Part shown: one piece after another, positions 26,293 to 35,060 of the stretch
How the letters are laid out: each line of letters starts with the position of its first letter
How positions within the stretch are numbered: the first letter of the stretch is position 1
Assembly: GCA_038258425.1 (NCBI GenBank)
Contig: JBBSPV010000015.1
Coordinates: 9,988 to 73,987, forward strand
Origin: DATLGB01 sp038258425
GTDB lineage: Bacteria; Actinomycetota; Thermoleophilia; Solirubrobacterales; Solirubrobacteraceae
Reading direction: 5' to 3'
Length of the DNA stretch: 64,000 bases
The notes under the pieces: generated by a model
What the model was told of the DNA's origin: nothing
The model's database searches: none
Seen by the model: only the letters and a program-made list of their open reading frames with translations
Made by a program: the position numbers and the translations under genes

Positions 26293-27324
26293 TCAGGCCG
26301 CGAGCGGGGGCGCGGCTTCGCGCGGGAGCACGGTCTTGCCCCAGCGCGCGCGCTCGGCGAAGGCCAGCAGGCGGTCCATGTAGGCGCCGAGGTCCGGCGG
26401 GCGCAGCCCCAGCGCCCGGGCGCGCTCGGCGCCGAAGCCCGTGCGGACGGTGAAGTACGGCGCGTAGACCTCGAGGCCGCCGGGCGGCAGCCCCTCGATG
26501 GCCGGATCGAGCACGGGGGCCTCGCGGCCCATGACCCGCGCGGCCACCTCGACGAGCGCGCCGGCGGTCAGCGCGCCCTCGCCCGCGACGGCGTGCAGCG
26601 TGTCCGCCGACCCGGGCCCGACGGGCTCCGGGGAGAGGGCGGCGAGCACCGCGTCGGCGACGTGGTCGACCGGGACGACGTCGACGATCGCCTCGGGGTC
26701 GGCGGGCACGCGGTCCACGAGCCCGCGCGACATGGCCCGCAGCGGCGGGTAGAGGACGTTGAACGAGCTCGTCCAGCCCGTGGTGCTCTCCCCCACGACG
26801 ATGGACGGCCGCACGACGCGCAGCGGGAGCGCGAACGACCGCATGACGCCCTCGGCCTCGAACTTCGACTGCTCGTAGGCGTTGCGGAAGCGCTGGCCGA
26901 CGTCGAGCTGGTCCTCGCCGAAGGTCCCGGGCGAGGTGCCGCCGACGTAGGCCGTCGAGACGTGCACGACGCGCTGCAGCCGCGGCGCCCGCTCCGCGAG
27001 CTCGGCGACCGCTCGGGCCCCCGCGACGTTGACCGCTCGTGCGGCCTCCAGCGGCTGGTCGAACTGGACGTTGGCCGCGCAGTGCACGACGTGCGTGACG
27101 CCGGCGACGTCGACCTCCAGCGGCCCGGCCGCGAGATCGCCGCCCACGGCCCGTGCCCGGCCGCGCAGGCGCGGGGCCACGAGCGGGGTCAGCGCGGCGT
27201 CCAGGCGGGCGGCCGGGTCGGCGCCGCGCACGACGCAGACGACCTCCTCGCCCGTCTCCTCGAGCAGGCGGGCGACGACGTAGCCGCCGACGAAGCCGGT
27301 GGCCCCGGTGACCAGGACGCTCAC
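26293..27324 (-). CDS. Extended SDR / thioester-reductase-like NAD(P)-dependent oxidoreductase
   Basis: 343-residue extended short-chain dehydrogenase. It starts with the nucleotide motif TGATGFVGGY (6-15) and carries YEQSK as the catalytic YxxxK, with upstream VHVSTAYVGG supplying Ser. Its layout resembles the male-sterility/thioester reductase domain that releases acyl groups from carrier proteins. GTG 27324 overlaps the fabI stop (GTGA), so it is the last gene of the fatty-acid operon. Reduction of an acyl-ACP or acyl-CoA is inferred from that position; a sugar epimerase is the alternative. Confidence 0.8.
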   Translation of the reverse strand: MSVLVTGATGFVGGYVVARLLEETGEEVVCVVRGADPAARLDAALTPLVAPRLRGRARAVGGDLAAGPLEVDVAGVTHVVHCAANVQFDQPLEAARAVNVAGARAVAELAERAPRLQRVVHVSTAYVGGTSPGTFGEDQLDVGQRFRNAYEQSKFEAEGVMRSFALPLRVVRPSIVVGESTTGWTSSFNVLYPPLRAMSRGLVDRVPADPEAIVDVVPVDHVADAVLAALSPEPVGPGSADTLHAVAGEGALTAGALVEVAARVMGREAPVLDPAIEGLPPGGLEVYAPYFTVRTGFGAERARALGLRPPDLGAYMDRLLAFAERARWGKTVLPREAAPPLAA

Positions 27325-28145
27325 GCCGGCACCGCCTGGCCGCCGTCGGCCTCCGCCTCGGCCGGCGCGGGCACGGCCGGGCAGCCGACGGCGCTGAAGC
27401 CGCCGTCAACGTGGAGCACCTGGCCGGTGATGGCGCGGGAGAGGTCGGAGAGCAAGAAGCACACCGTGCTCGCGACGGGACCCGGATCGCTCGTGTCCCA
27501 CCCCAGGGGCGCCTGCTCCTGCCAGCGCCCGGCGAGCGCCCCGAAGCCGGGGATCCCGCTTGCGGCCACCGTCCCGAGCGGCCCGGCGGAGACGAGGTTG
27601 CAGCGCACGCCGTCCGGCCCGAGGTCGCGGGCGAGGTAGCGCGAGGTCGCCTCGAGCGCCGCCTTGGCGACGCCCATCCAGTCGTAGACCGGCCAGGCGA
27701 CCTGCGCGTCGAAGTCGAGCCCGACGACGCTCGAGCCGCGCGGCATCAGCGGCCGCAGGGCGAGGGCGAGGTCGCGCAGGGACACGGCCGAGACGTGGAA
27801 GGCCGTCTGCGCCGACGCGACGGGCGCGGAGAGGAAGTTGCCGCCGAGCGCGTCCGGCGGGGCGAAGGCGACGGCGTGCAGGGCGCCGTCGACGCCGTCC
27901 CAGCGCTGCTCGAGGCCGGCCGCGAGCGCCGCGAAGTGCTCCGGGTCCTGGACGTCGAGCTCGAGCACGTCGGCCGTCCGCGGGAGACCCTTGGCCGCGC
28001 GCTCGGTCATCCGCTTCGCCCGGCCGAAGGACGTGAGCACGACCTCGGCGCCGGCCTCCTGGGCCTGAGCGGCGGTGTGGAAGGCGATGGAGTCCTTGGT
28101 CAGCACGCCGGTGATCAGCAGGCGCTTGTCGCGTAGCAGGCTCAC
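27321..28145 (-). CDS. fabI: Enoyl-ACP reductase, InhA-like
   Basis: NADH-dependent enoyl-ACP reductase, last reductive step of type II fatty-acid synthesis, 274 residues. TGVLTKDSIAF at the N-terminus is the FabI/InhA cofactor motif. The catalytic pair is YDWMGVAK with Tyr154 and Lys161, the Y-x6-K spacing of FabI rather than the Y-x3-K of other SDRs. Close in pattern to mycobacterial InhA. GTG 28145 overlaps the MaoC stop by four bases. The substrate-loop length looks normal. Confidence 0.93.
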   Translation of the reverse strand: MSLLRDKRLLITGVLTKDSIAFHTAAQAQEAGAEVVLTSFGRAKRMTERAAKGLPRTADVLELDVQDPEHFAALAAGLEQRWDGVDGALHAVAFAPPDALGGNFLSAPVASAQTAFHVSAVSLRDLALALRPLMPRGSSVVGLDFDAQVAWPVYDWMGVAKAALEATSRYLARDLGPDGVRCNLVSAGPLGTVAASGIPGFGALAGRWQEQAPLGWDTSDPGPVASTVCFLLSDLSRAITGQVLHVDGGFSAVGCPAVPAPAEAEADGGQAVPA

Positions 28146-28639
28146 AGCGGCACCGCCGCCAGCGCGTCGACGGCATCCTCGGCGGACGGCTCGACGTGGT
28201 CGGTGGCCCACAGCACCTCGACGGTGGCGCGCATGACGGTCTTGCCGCCCGCGCCGCGCACGTCGAGCGCCACGGCGACGAGGCCGACGCGCTCGTCGAC
28301 CGGCTTGACCTCGGCGAGCCGGCCGTGCACGCGGATGGTGTCCCCGAGCCGGACGGGCCGCTTGAACACCGCGTCGCGGATGCGGCGCAACGCGACGACG
28401 CGCTCCGGGTCGAAGGGCACGAGCCCGGCGGCGTAGGCGAGCACGAGCATCCCGTGGGCGACGCGCTCGCCGAACGGGCCGGCCGCGGACCAGTCGGCGT
28501 CGGTGTGCTGGGGGTGGAAGTCGCCGGAGAGGGTGGCGAAGCCGACGACGTCGGCCTCGGTCACCGTGCGGCCCCGGGTCTCGAAGCGGGTGCCCGCCTC
28601 GAGCGCGGGGAACGGGGCGGAGAAGATCGCGTCGCTCAC
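28142..28639 (-). CDS. MaoC-like hot-dog dehydratase
   Basis: 165-residue hot-dog protein with the MaoC/hydratase-2 motif GDFHPQHTD, giving the catalytic pair Asp40 and His45, and GERVAHGML following. In this operon it is the only candidate for the 3-hydroxyacyl-ACP dehydratase step; no FabZ or FabA is present. The mycobacterial HadAB system uses similar MaoC-type dehydratases, but HadA and HadB form a heterodimer and here there is one chain. GTG 28639 overlaps the carboxyltransferase stop, and the 3' end overlaps fabI. Confidence 0.88.
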   Translation of the reverse strand: MSDAIFSAPFPALEAGTRFETRGRTVTEADVVGFATLSGDFHPQHTDADWSAAGPFGERVAHGMLVLAYAAGLVPFDPERVVALRRIRDAVFKRPVRLGDTIRVHGRLAEVKPVDERVGLVAVALDVRGAGGKTVMRATVEVLWATDHVEPSAEDAVDALAAVPL

Positions 28640-30078
28640 AGCGGCAGGTTCCCCTTGTGCGGGCCGCGCTCGCCGCCGGCGAGGGTCGACAGGCCCCAGG
28701 CCAGCCGCTCGCGGGTCGAGGCGGGGTCGATGATCTCGTCCACGTGGCCGCCCTCGGCGGCGATCTCCGCGCGCAGGTGGTCGTCGGCGTAGCCGGCCGA
28801 CAGCCGGTCGCGCTCGGCCTCCGGGTCGTCCGCGGCTGCGATCTCGCGCCGGTGGACGATGTTCACCGCCTGCTTGGGGCCCATCACGCCGAGCTCGGCC
28901 TTCGGCCAGGCGAAGGACAGGTGGGCGCCGAGCGCGCGCGAGTTCATCGTGATGTACGCGCCGCCGAAGGCCTTGCGCAGCACGACGGTGAGCTTCGGCA
29001 CGTCGCCCTCGGCGAAGGCGTGCAGGAGCTTGGCCCCGTGGCGGATGACGCCGGCCTGCTCCTGGCGCGAGCCCGGCATGAAGCCCGGGGTGTCGACGAA
29101 CACGAGCAGCGGCAGGTTGAACGTGTTGCACGTGCGCACGAAGCGCGCGCCCTTCTGCGCGGCGTCGGAGTCCAGCACGCCGCCGAGGTACTTCGGCTGG
29201 TTGGCCACGACGCCGACCGCCCGGCCGTCCAGGCGGGCGAAGCCGCAGACGATGTTCTTCGCCCAGCGCGGCTGGACCTCCATGAGGGCGCCGTCGTCGA
29301 CGACGCGCGCGACGACGTGGCGGACGTCGTAGACCGCGCGGGCCTCGTCGGGCACGATCGCCCCCGGATCGCCCTCGACGGGCTCTGCGGGCAGTGCGTG
29401 CGGCGGATCCTCGCCGGAGTGCTGGGGCAGGTGGGCGAGCAGATCGCGCACGTGGCGCGCGGCGGCGAGGTCGTCCTCGACGACCGCGTGGCAGACGCCG
29501 TTCTTCTCGTGCACCCGAGAGCCGCCGAGCGCGGTGGCGTCGACGTCCTCGCCGAGGACCTCCTTCACGACGCCCGGGCCCGTGAGGAACATGGACGCCT
29601 CCTGCGTCATGACGACGTAGTCCGTCAGCGCCGGGGAGTAGGAGCCGCCGCCCGCGCTGGCGCCGGCGATCACCGAGATCTGCGGGACGCGGCCCGAGAG
29701 GCGCACGTGCTCGCGGAAGATCCGGCCGTAGCCCTCGAGGGCGGCGACGCCCTCCTGCATGCGGGCGCCGGCGCTGGCCACGAACCCGACCACGGGCACG
29801 CGGGCCTGGCCGGCGAGCTGCAGGACGCGGACGATGGTGTCCGCGTGCGCCTCGCCGAGCGATCCGCCCATGTAGGACGTGTCCTGCGCGTAGGCGAAGA
29901 TCGGCCGGCCGTTGACCCGGCCGGCGGCGCCGATCACGCCATCGCCGGCACGGGAGCGGTCGCCCATGCGCCGGGAGTGGATGCCCGAGCGGATGACGTG
30001 CAGCGAGCCGGGGTCGCAGAGCGCCTCGAGGCGCTCGTACGGGCCGAGCGTGGTCTTGTCGGGGACGGCGATGGCCAT
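28636..30078 (-). CDS. Acyl-CoA carboxylase carboxyltransferase subunit (AccD/PccB type)
   Basis: 480-residue carboxyltransferase with both halves on one chain, like actinobacterial AccD/PccB. Seen: VGFVASAGARMQEG with the oxyanion-hole region, GASAGGGSYSPALTD, and in the C-terminal half VDTPGFMPG and AFGGAYITMNSR. It transfers carboxyl from biotin to an acyl-CoA, most likely acetyl-CoA here, to give malonyl-CoA for FabD. The biotin carboxylase and biotin carrier are not in the window. ATG 30078 shares one base with the fabF stop (TGATG). It may also accept propionyl-CoA. Confidence 0.9.
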   Translation of the reverse strand: MAIAVPDKTTLGPYERLEALCDPGSLHVIRSGIHSRRMGDRSRAGDGVIGAAGRVNGRPIFAYAQDTSYMGGSLGEAHADTIVRVLQLAGQARVPVVGFVASAGARMQEGVAALEGYGRIFREHVRLSGRVPQISVIAGASAGGGSYSPALTDYVVMTQEASMFLTGPGVVKEVLGEDVDATALGGSRVHEKNGVCHAVVEDDLAAARHVRDLLAHLPQHSGEDPPHALPAEPVEGDPGAIVPDEARAVYDVRHVVARVVDDGALMEVQPRWAKNIVCGFARLDGRAVGVVANQPKYLGGVLDSDAAQKGARFVRTCNTFNLPLLVFVDTPGFMPGSRQEQAGVIRHGAKLLHAFAEGDVPKLTVVLRKAFGGAYITMNSRALGAHLSFAWPKAELGVMGPKQAVNIVHRREIAAADDPEAERDRLSAGYADDHLRAEIAAEGGHVDEIIDPASTRERLAWGLSTLAGGERGPHKGNLPL

Positions 30079-31283
30079 CAGGCGGGTGCTCCCTTCAGAG
30101 CGAGGACGGCGTTGTGGCCGCCGAAGCCGAACGAGTTCGACAGGGCCACGGGGACCTTGCCGTTGACATCCAGGCGCCGGGGACCGTCCCCGACGTAGTC
30201 GAGGTCGAGCCCCTCGTCGCGCACTTCCCAGCCGACGGTGGGCGGGGCGACGCGCTCGCCCAGGGCGAGGATCGTGGCCACGGCCTCGACCGCGCCGGCG
30301 GCCCCGAGCAGGTGACCGATCACGGACTTCGTCGAGGAGACGGGCACCTCGTACGCGCGGTCGCCGAGGGCGGCCTTGAGGGCCCGGGTCTCCGACGCGT
30401 CGTTGAGCGGCGTGGAGGTCCCGTGGGCGTTGACGTAGTCGACGTCTGCGGCCTGCAGGCCGGCGTCGGCCAGCGCGAGGCGGATGGCACGCGCGGCGCC
30501 GGCCCCGTCCTCGAGCGGCGCGGTCAGGTGGTGGGCGTCCGAGGTGGCGCCGTAGCCGACGACCTCGCCGAGCACCGTGGCGCCGCGGGCCTCTGCGGCC
30601 TCCCCGGACTCGAGCACGAGGATGCCCGCGCCCTCGCCCATGACGAAGCCGTCGCGGCGCGCGTCGAACGGCCGGGAGACGCCCGAGTCGCTGAGGGCGT
30701 CCATCTGGCCGAAGGCCGCGTGGGCGATCGGGTGGTGGGCGGCCTCCGCGCCGCCGGCGAGGACCGCGTCGCAGTCCCCGGCGGCGATCGCCCGGGACGC
30801 CTCGCCGATGGAGTGCGCGCCGGCCGCGCACGCCGACGTCGGGGCGAAGGACACGCCGTGCAGGCCGTGGCGCATGGCCAGGGCCCCGGCCGCGGCGTTG
30901 GGCATCATGAGCGGGATCGCCAGCGGCGACACCTTGCCGGGGCCGGACTCGTTGAGCACGTCGTAGCCGTGCATCAGCGTGCCGATCCCGCCGATGCCGG
31001 TGCCGACGATGCAGCCGACGCGGTCGGAGTCATGCGGCGGCTCGTCGGCGTCCCAGCCGGCCTGCTCGAGCGCCTCCTGGGCGGCGATCAGGGCCAGCTG
31101 GGTGAAGCGGTCCGAGCGGCGGGCGAGCTTGCGGTTGAGGAACTCCGTGACCTCGAAGTCGGCCCGGGCGGTGCCGTCCTCGATGCCGCTGTCCCCGCCG
31201 CACCAGCGGGTGTGCAGGGTGCGCGCGCCGACGCCGAGCGGTGTGACGGCGCCCACCCCGGTGATGACGACGCGCTTGTCCAT
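30078..31283 (-). CDS. fabF: Beta-ketoacyl-ACP synthase II
   Basis: Condensing enzyme of fatty-acid elongation, 401 residues. The Cys-His-His triad is complete: Cys152 in TSACAAGAHS, His287 in NAHGTSTPLND and His324 in GHLLGAAGA. It elongates acyl-ACP with malonyl-ACP. ATG 31283 overlaps the acpP stop (TGATG). Length and motifs are normal for FabF, and nothing suggests a polyketide enzyme: no chain-length-factor partner lies alongside. Confidence 0.95.
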   Translation of the reverse strand: MDKRVVITGVGAVTPLGVGARTLHTRWCGGDSGIEDGTARADFEVTEFLNRKLARRSDRFTQLALIAAQEALEQAGWDADEPPHDSDRVGCIVGTGIGGIGTLMHGYDVLNESGPGKVSPLAIPLMMPNAAAGALAMRHGLHGVSFAPTSACAAGAHSIGEASRAIAAGDCDAVLAGGAEAAHHPIAHAAFGQMDALSDSGVSRPFDARRDGFVMGEGAGILVLESGEAAEARGATVLGEVVGYGATSDAHHLTAPLEDGAGAARAIRLALADAGLQAADVDYVNAHGTSTPLNDASETRALKAALGDRAYEVPVSSTKSVIGHLLGAAGAVEAVATILALGERVAPPTVGWEVRDEGLDLDYVGDGPRRLDVNGKVPVALSNSFGFGGHNAVLALKGAPA

Positions 31284-31537
31284 CAGGCTCCCGCGCGCTC
31301 CGCGATGAGGTCCACCGCATTGCCGACGGTCTTGAGCTTCGGCATGTCCTCGCCCTTGAGCTCGACGCCGTAGTCCTCCTGGACGATCTGGCCGAGCTCG
31401 ACGAGGTCGAGCGAGTCGACGTCGAGGGCCTCGAAGGTCGCGTCCGGCGTGATCTCGCTCGGCTCGGCGCCGAACTCCTCGAGCGCCTCGGCGACGCGGG
31501 TCTGGATGGCCTCGCGGGTGATGGTGGTGTCGCTCAT
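31283..31537 (-). CDS. acpP: Acyl carrier protein
   Basis: 84-residue acidic carrier protein. The phosphopantetheine attachment site is Ser42 in DVDSLDLVEL. Three helices follow the usual pattern, and the C-terminus ends with LIAERAGA. Its position between fabG and fabF fits the standard fab order. The ATG at 31537 has an aaagga ribosome site and 18 bp separate it from the fabG stop, the only clear gap in the operon. Confidence 0.95.
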   Translation of the reverse strand: MSDTTITREAIQTRVAEALEEFGAEPSEITPDATFEALDVDSLDLVELGQIVQEDYGVELKGEDMPKLKTVGNAVDLIAERAGA

Positions 31538-31555
31538 GCTGGTCCTTTCGGTGGT

Positions 31556-32278
31556 TCAGGCGGTCAGGCCGCCGTCGACGGTCAGGGTGGATCCGGTCAC
31601 GTAGGCGGCGTCCTCGGACGCGAGGAAGCGCACGCAGGCGGCGACCTCCTCCGGCGTGCCGGCGCGCCGGGCGGGCACGTGCTCGAGCAGGCCGTCGGCG
31701 ACGCCGTCGCCGGTCATCGCCGTGTCGATCAGCCCAGGCGCGACGGCGTTGACCGTCACGCCGCGGCGGGCGACCTCGGCGGCCACGGTCTTCGTCAGCC
31801 CGACGAGCCCGGCCTTGGCGGCGGCGTAGTTGGCCTGCCCGGGGTTGCCCTTGAGGCCGACGACGGAGGCGACGTTGACGATCCGGCCGAAGCGCGCGCG
31901 CAGCATGGGGCGCAGCGCGCGGCGCGTGAGCCGGAAGGCGCCGGAGAGGTTCGTGGCCACGACGTCGTCCCACTCCTCGTCGCTCAGCGCCGGAGAGAGG
32001 TTGTCGCGGGTGATGCCGGCGTTGTTGACGAGCACGAGGACCGGGCCGCCGAGCTCGGCCTCGGCCCGCTCGAAGATCGCGTCGGCGGCGGCCGGGTCGG
32101 CGCCGTCGCCCTGCACGGCGAGCGCGCGCGGGAGCTCCGCGACCACGGCCTCGGCCGCGTCGGCGCCCGAGCGGTAGTTCACCGCGACGGGCCAGCCGTC
32201 CGCGGCGAGCGCGCGGGAGACGGCGGCGCCGATGCCGCGCGAGCCGCCCGTGACGATGGCGCAGCCGTCCCTCGCCAT
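31556..32278 (-). CDS. fabG: 3-oxoacyl-ACP reductase
   Basis: Classical short-chain dehydrogenase, 240 residues. TGGSRGIG cofactor motif (10-17), NNAG (85-88), and the catalytic Asn110, Ser138, Tyr151, Lys155 tetrad are all seen. It reduces 3-oxoacyl-ACP with NADPH. ATG 32278 overlaps the fabH stop (TGATG); an upstream in-frame extension into fabH would have no ribosome site. The operon position supports a FabG role over the many other SDR functions. Confidence 0.94.
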   Translation of the reverse strand: MARDGCAIVTGGSRGIGAAVSRALAADGWPVAVNYRSGADAAEAVVAELPRALAVQGDGADPAAADAIFERAEAELGGPVLVLVNNAGITRDNLSPALSDEEWDDVVATNLSGAFRLTRRALRPMLRARFGRIVNVASVVGLKGNPGQANYAAAKAGLVGLTKTVAAEVARRGVTVNAVAPGLIDTAMTGDGVADGLLEHVPARRAGTPEEVAACVRFLASEDAAYVTGSTLTVDGGLTA

Positions 32279-33273
32279 CACGCGCTGGCCCGCCAGTCCA
32301 CGACGGTCGCGCCCCACACGAAGCCCGCGCCGAAGGCGCTGAGCAGCAGGCGGGCGCCGTCCGGGAGCCGCCCGGCGGCGCGCGCGTCGGCGAGCGCCAG
32401 CGGCAGCGAGGCGGCGGACACGTTGCCGTAGTTGGCGATGCAGTCCACGACCCTGTCCGCCGGCAGGCCGAGGCGCTGGCCGACGGAGCGGATGATGCGG
32501 GTGTTGGCCTGGTGGTAGACGAAGAGGTCGATGTCCTCGAGCGTCGTCCCGGCGGCCTCGAGCGCCTCGTGCGTCGCTTCGGTCATGCGGGCGACGGCGT
32601 GCTTGAAGACCTCCTGGCCCTCCATCTCGATGAGGCCGCGCGAGCGGTCGGCGAACAGCATCTGCCGCTGCGCCTCCGCGTGCATGACCACCGGGTGCAT
32701 CTCCCCGGGGCTCTCCGTGCGCGTGAGCACGACGGCGCCGGCGGCGTCGCCGAAGATCGAGGCGGTGCGCTTGTCGTCGGGGTCGAGGAACGCCGAGAGC
32801 TTCTCGGCGCCGATCACGAGCACGGCGTCGGCGCGGCCGCTCTCGAGCTGGGCGCCGGCGAGCTGCAGGCCGCCGAGGAAGCCGGTGCAGGCCGCCCCGA
32901 CGTCGAGCGCCCCGGCCTGGACGCCGAGCAGGCCGCCGACCATCGGCGCGAGCGTCGGGATGATGTCGTCCTGGGTCGCGGTGGCCGCGAGGATCATGTC
33001 GAGGTCCGCGGCGTCGAGACCGGCGTCGTCGAGGGCGGCGCGGGCGGCCTGGGCGGCGAGCTCGGACAGCGGCTCGTCCGCGGCCAGGTGCCGGCGCTCG
33101 CGGATGCCGGTGCGCGAGACGATCCAGTCGTCGGTGACCCCGATGCGCTCGGCGATGGCGGCGTTGGGGACCACGGTGTCGGGCAGGGCGGTGCCGAGCC
33201 CGGCCACGGCGGCGCCGAAGCGGGTGGCCGCGGCGGGGGCGGCCGGCTGGACGGTGGCGGCGGGCTCAGGCAC
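32278..33273 (-). CDS. fabH: Beta-ketoacyl-ACP synthase III
   Basis: Initiating condensing enzyme, 331 residues. Catalytic Cys129 in GAACTGFL, His254 in YHQANTRI and Asn284 in NYGN form the FabH triad. It joins an acyl-CoA primer to malonyl-ACP. A Pro/Ala-rich stretch of about 18 residues precedes the core. GTG at 33273 overlaps the end of fabD by 8 bp; translation coupling is likely. Primer preference (straight or branched) cannot be seen from the sequence. Confidence 0.94.
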   Translation of the reverse strand: MPEPAATVQPAAPAAATRFGAAVAGLGTALPDTVVPNAAIAERIGVTDDWIVSRTGIRERRHLAADEPLSELAAQAARAALDDAGLDAADLDMILAATATQDDIIPTLAPMVGGLLGVQAGALDVGAACTGFLGGLQLAGAQLESGRADAVLVIGAEKLSAFLDPDDKRTASIFGDAAGAVVLTRTESPGEMHPVVMHAEAQRQMLFADRSRGLIEMEGQEVFKHAVARMTEATHEALEAAGTTLEDIDLFVYHQANTRIIRSVGQRLGLPADRVVDCIANYGNVSAASLPLALADARAAGRLPDGARLLLSAFGAGFVWGATVVDWRASA

Positions 33274-34108
33274 GGGCGGGCTCTCCGGTCGACCGGGCGA
33301 TGCGCTTGACGAGCTTGGCGAGGACCTGGCCCGGCCCGACGTCGACGTAGGCGTCGACCCCGGCGGTCTGCAGGCCCAGGACCGTCTCGCGCCAGCGGAC
33401 GGGGGCCGTGAGGCCCTCGGCCAGTCGGCGGCGGACGTCGTCCATCGGCCTGGCGGTCACGCAGGACCAGACCTCGAGCTGCGCCGGGCGCACGTGCGTG
33501 CGCTCCAGCGCCTCGGCGAAGGCCGGGACCGCGTCGGCCATGAAGGGCGAGTGGAAGGCGCCGGCGACGTTGAGCTCGAGGATGCGGACGCCGGCCTCGC
33601 GGAGCTCCGTGCCGGCGGCGGCGAGGTCGTCGCGGTCGCCGGAGAGCACGAGCTGGCCCGGGGCGTTGTCGTTGGCGATCGGGACCCCGTGGCGCTCGGC
33701 GACAGCGCGCACGGTGGCGTCGTCCCCGCCGAGGGCGGCGAGCATCGTCCCGTCGCCGCGGGCGCGGCCGGACTCGCTCATCACCCGGCCGCGCAGGGCG
33801 GCGAGGCGCAGCGCGTCGCGCTCGGACAGCACCCCGGCGACGGCGAGGGCGGTGAGCTCGCCGAGCGAGTGGCCGGCGAGGGCGACGGGAGCGTCGGCCA
33901 GCTCGCCGCGCCGGGCCTCCCAGCCGGCGAGGCTGGCGGCGAGGATCGCGGGCTGGGCGTAGCGCGTGTCCTCGTCGGCGCGGGCGAACGGGTCCTCGCC
34001 GACGGCGTCGGCGGTCAGCTCGAGCAGGTCGGGACGGACGTCCGCGACGTGGTCGCGCATGTCGGGCTGTTGGCTGCCCTGGCCGGGGAAGAGGATCGCG
34101 GTCGCCAT
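33266..34108 (-). CDS. fabD: Malonyl-CoA:ACP transacylase
   Basis: 280 residues. Nucleophile Ser81 in GHSLGE, the FPGQGSQ N-terminal motif and His186 in AFHSPFM complete the active site. It loads malonate onto ACP and is the first gene of the nine-gene operon. ATG at 34108 has no obvious ribosome site; the GC-rich hairpin at 34161-34178 lies upstream and separates it from the SnoaL-like gene. Confidence 0.94.
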   Translation of the reverse strand: MATAILFPGQGSQQPDMRDHVADVRPDLLELTADAVGEDPFARADEDTRYAQPAILAASLAGWEARRGELADAPVALAGHSLGELTALAVAGVLSERDALRLAALRGRVMSESGRARGDGTMLAALGGDDATVRAVAERHGVPIANDNAPGQLVLSGDRDDLAAAGTELREAGVRILELNVAGAFHSPFMADAVPAFAEALERTHVRPAQLEVWSCVTARPMDDVRRRLAEGLTAPVRWRETVLGLQTAGVDAYVDVGPGQVLAKLVKRIARSTGEPARA

Positions 34109-34160
34109 GTGCAGACACTCACCCCGCCCGGCCGCTCAGGGAACCCGTCCTTAGACACGG

Positions 34161-34178
34161 ACCCCCCGACCGGGGGGT
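34161..34178 (-). terminator. Strong GC hairpin downstream of the SnoaL-like gene
   Basis: ACCCCCC and GGGGGGT form a perfect seven-pair stem around GACC. It is 7 bp past the SnoaL-like stop and 53 bp before fabD. No T-run follows on either strand, so termination might need Rho or be of the GC-hairpin type. Confidence 0.5.
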
Positions 34179-34184
34179 GCCCCG

Positions 34185-34571
34185 TCAGCGGGCGGGGGGT
34201 GCGAGCAGGACCCGCGGGTCGAAGTACGCCGTGGAACGGGCGATCCGGCCGTCGGCGAGCTCGAGCACCGTCACGCCCTCGTAGGCGATCTCCTCGCCGC
34301 GGCTCGACGGCGTCGCGGTCGAGGTCCACTCGAGGGCGACGGCGTCGTCGGAGACCACGACCTGGCGGAACTCGGAGTGGATCGACTCGAACGTGTCCCG
34401 GTAGGCCGTCCAGAACTCCCGCGCGCCGTCCGGACCCTCGAAGGTGCGGGTGGTCGCGGTGTTGCCGCTGACGGCCCCGGGGGCGTAGAGCTCGGCGAGG
34501 CGGTCGGCGCCGTCGCCGTCCTCGAGCGCGTGGAGGCCGTCGACGAAGGTCTGGGCGAGATCGCTGGACAT
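34185..34571 (-). CDS. SnoaL-like/NTF2-fold protein
   Basis: 128-residue NTF2-like protein. The sequence has the fold's regular elements: FVDGLHALEDGD, LYAPGAV, a REFWTAYRDTF helix, then strands ending in a DGRIARSTAYFDPR segment. Such proteins may be enzymes or ligand binders; no catalytic set can be assigned. It starts at ATG 34571 and diverges from the SRPBCC gene. Confidence 0.75.
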   Translation of the reverse strand: MSSDLAQTFVDGLHALEDGDGADRLAELYAPGAVSGNTATTRTFEGPDGAREFWTAYRDTFESIHSEFRQVVVSDDAVALEWTSTATPSSRGEEIAYEGVTVLELADGRIARSTAYFDPRVLLAPPAR

Positions 34572-34637
34572 GGTCGGAGCCTTTCCCGGCGCCCGATCGG
34601 CGCACACCGGGGCTGGCGCGGGGTAGGTCATCCCGGG

Positions 34638-35060
34638 ATGACCCGCATCTACGCCGCCGACTCCGCCGCCACGCCCGCCGCCGCCTGGCCCCTGCTCGCC
34701 GAGCCGGACCGCTGGCACGAGTGGTCCCCGCACGTCCGCGGCGCCGTCGGCCTCGGCGAGCCCGAGGTCGGCGACCGGCGCCGGGGCGCGGTCATGCTGC
34801 TCGGCGTCCTGCCCGTCCCCGCCCGCATCGTGGCCAAGGCCGACGGGCGCTCCTGGACCTGGCGCGTGGGGCCGATGACCATGGAGCACGCGGTCAACCC
34901 GCGAGCGGGCGGCGGCAGCCGCATCTCCGTGAGCCTGAACGCCCCCGGCCCGCTCGAGCCGGTGCTGGCGGCGACCTACGGCCCGGTCATCCAGCTGCTC
35001 GTCACCCGGCTCGCGCGGCTGGCGGCCTCGAGCAGCACGGGCACGAGCTCCGCCGGCTGA
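34638..35060 (+). CDS. SRPBCC-fold (polyketide cyclase-like) protein
   Basis: 140 residues. The opening PAAAWPLLAEPDRWHEWSPH is the START/SRPBCC family entry helix, followed by beta strands and a long C-terminal helix ending in Ala/Ser/Thr. It probably binds a hydrophobic ligand; the ligand is unknown. Its 3' end overlaps the HAD gene on the other strand by 85 bp. Confidence 0.72.
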   Translation: MTRIYAADSAATPAAAWPLLAEPDRWHEWSPHVRGAVGLGEPEVGDRRRGAVMLLGVLPVPARIVAKADGRSWTWRVGPMTMEHAVNPRAGGGSRISVSLNAPGPLEPVLAATYGPVIQLLVTRLARLAASSSTGTSSAG

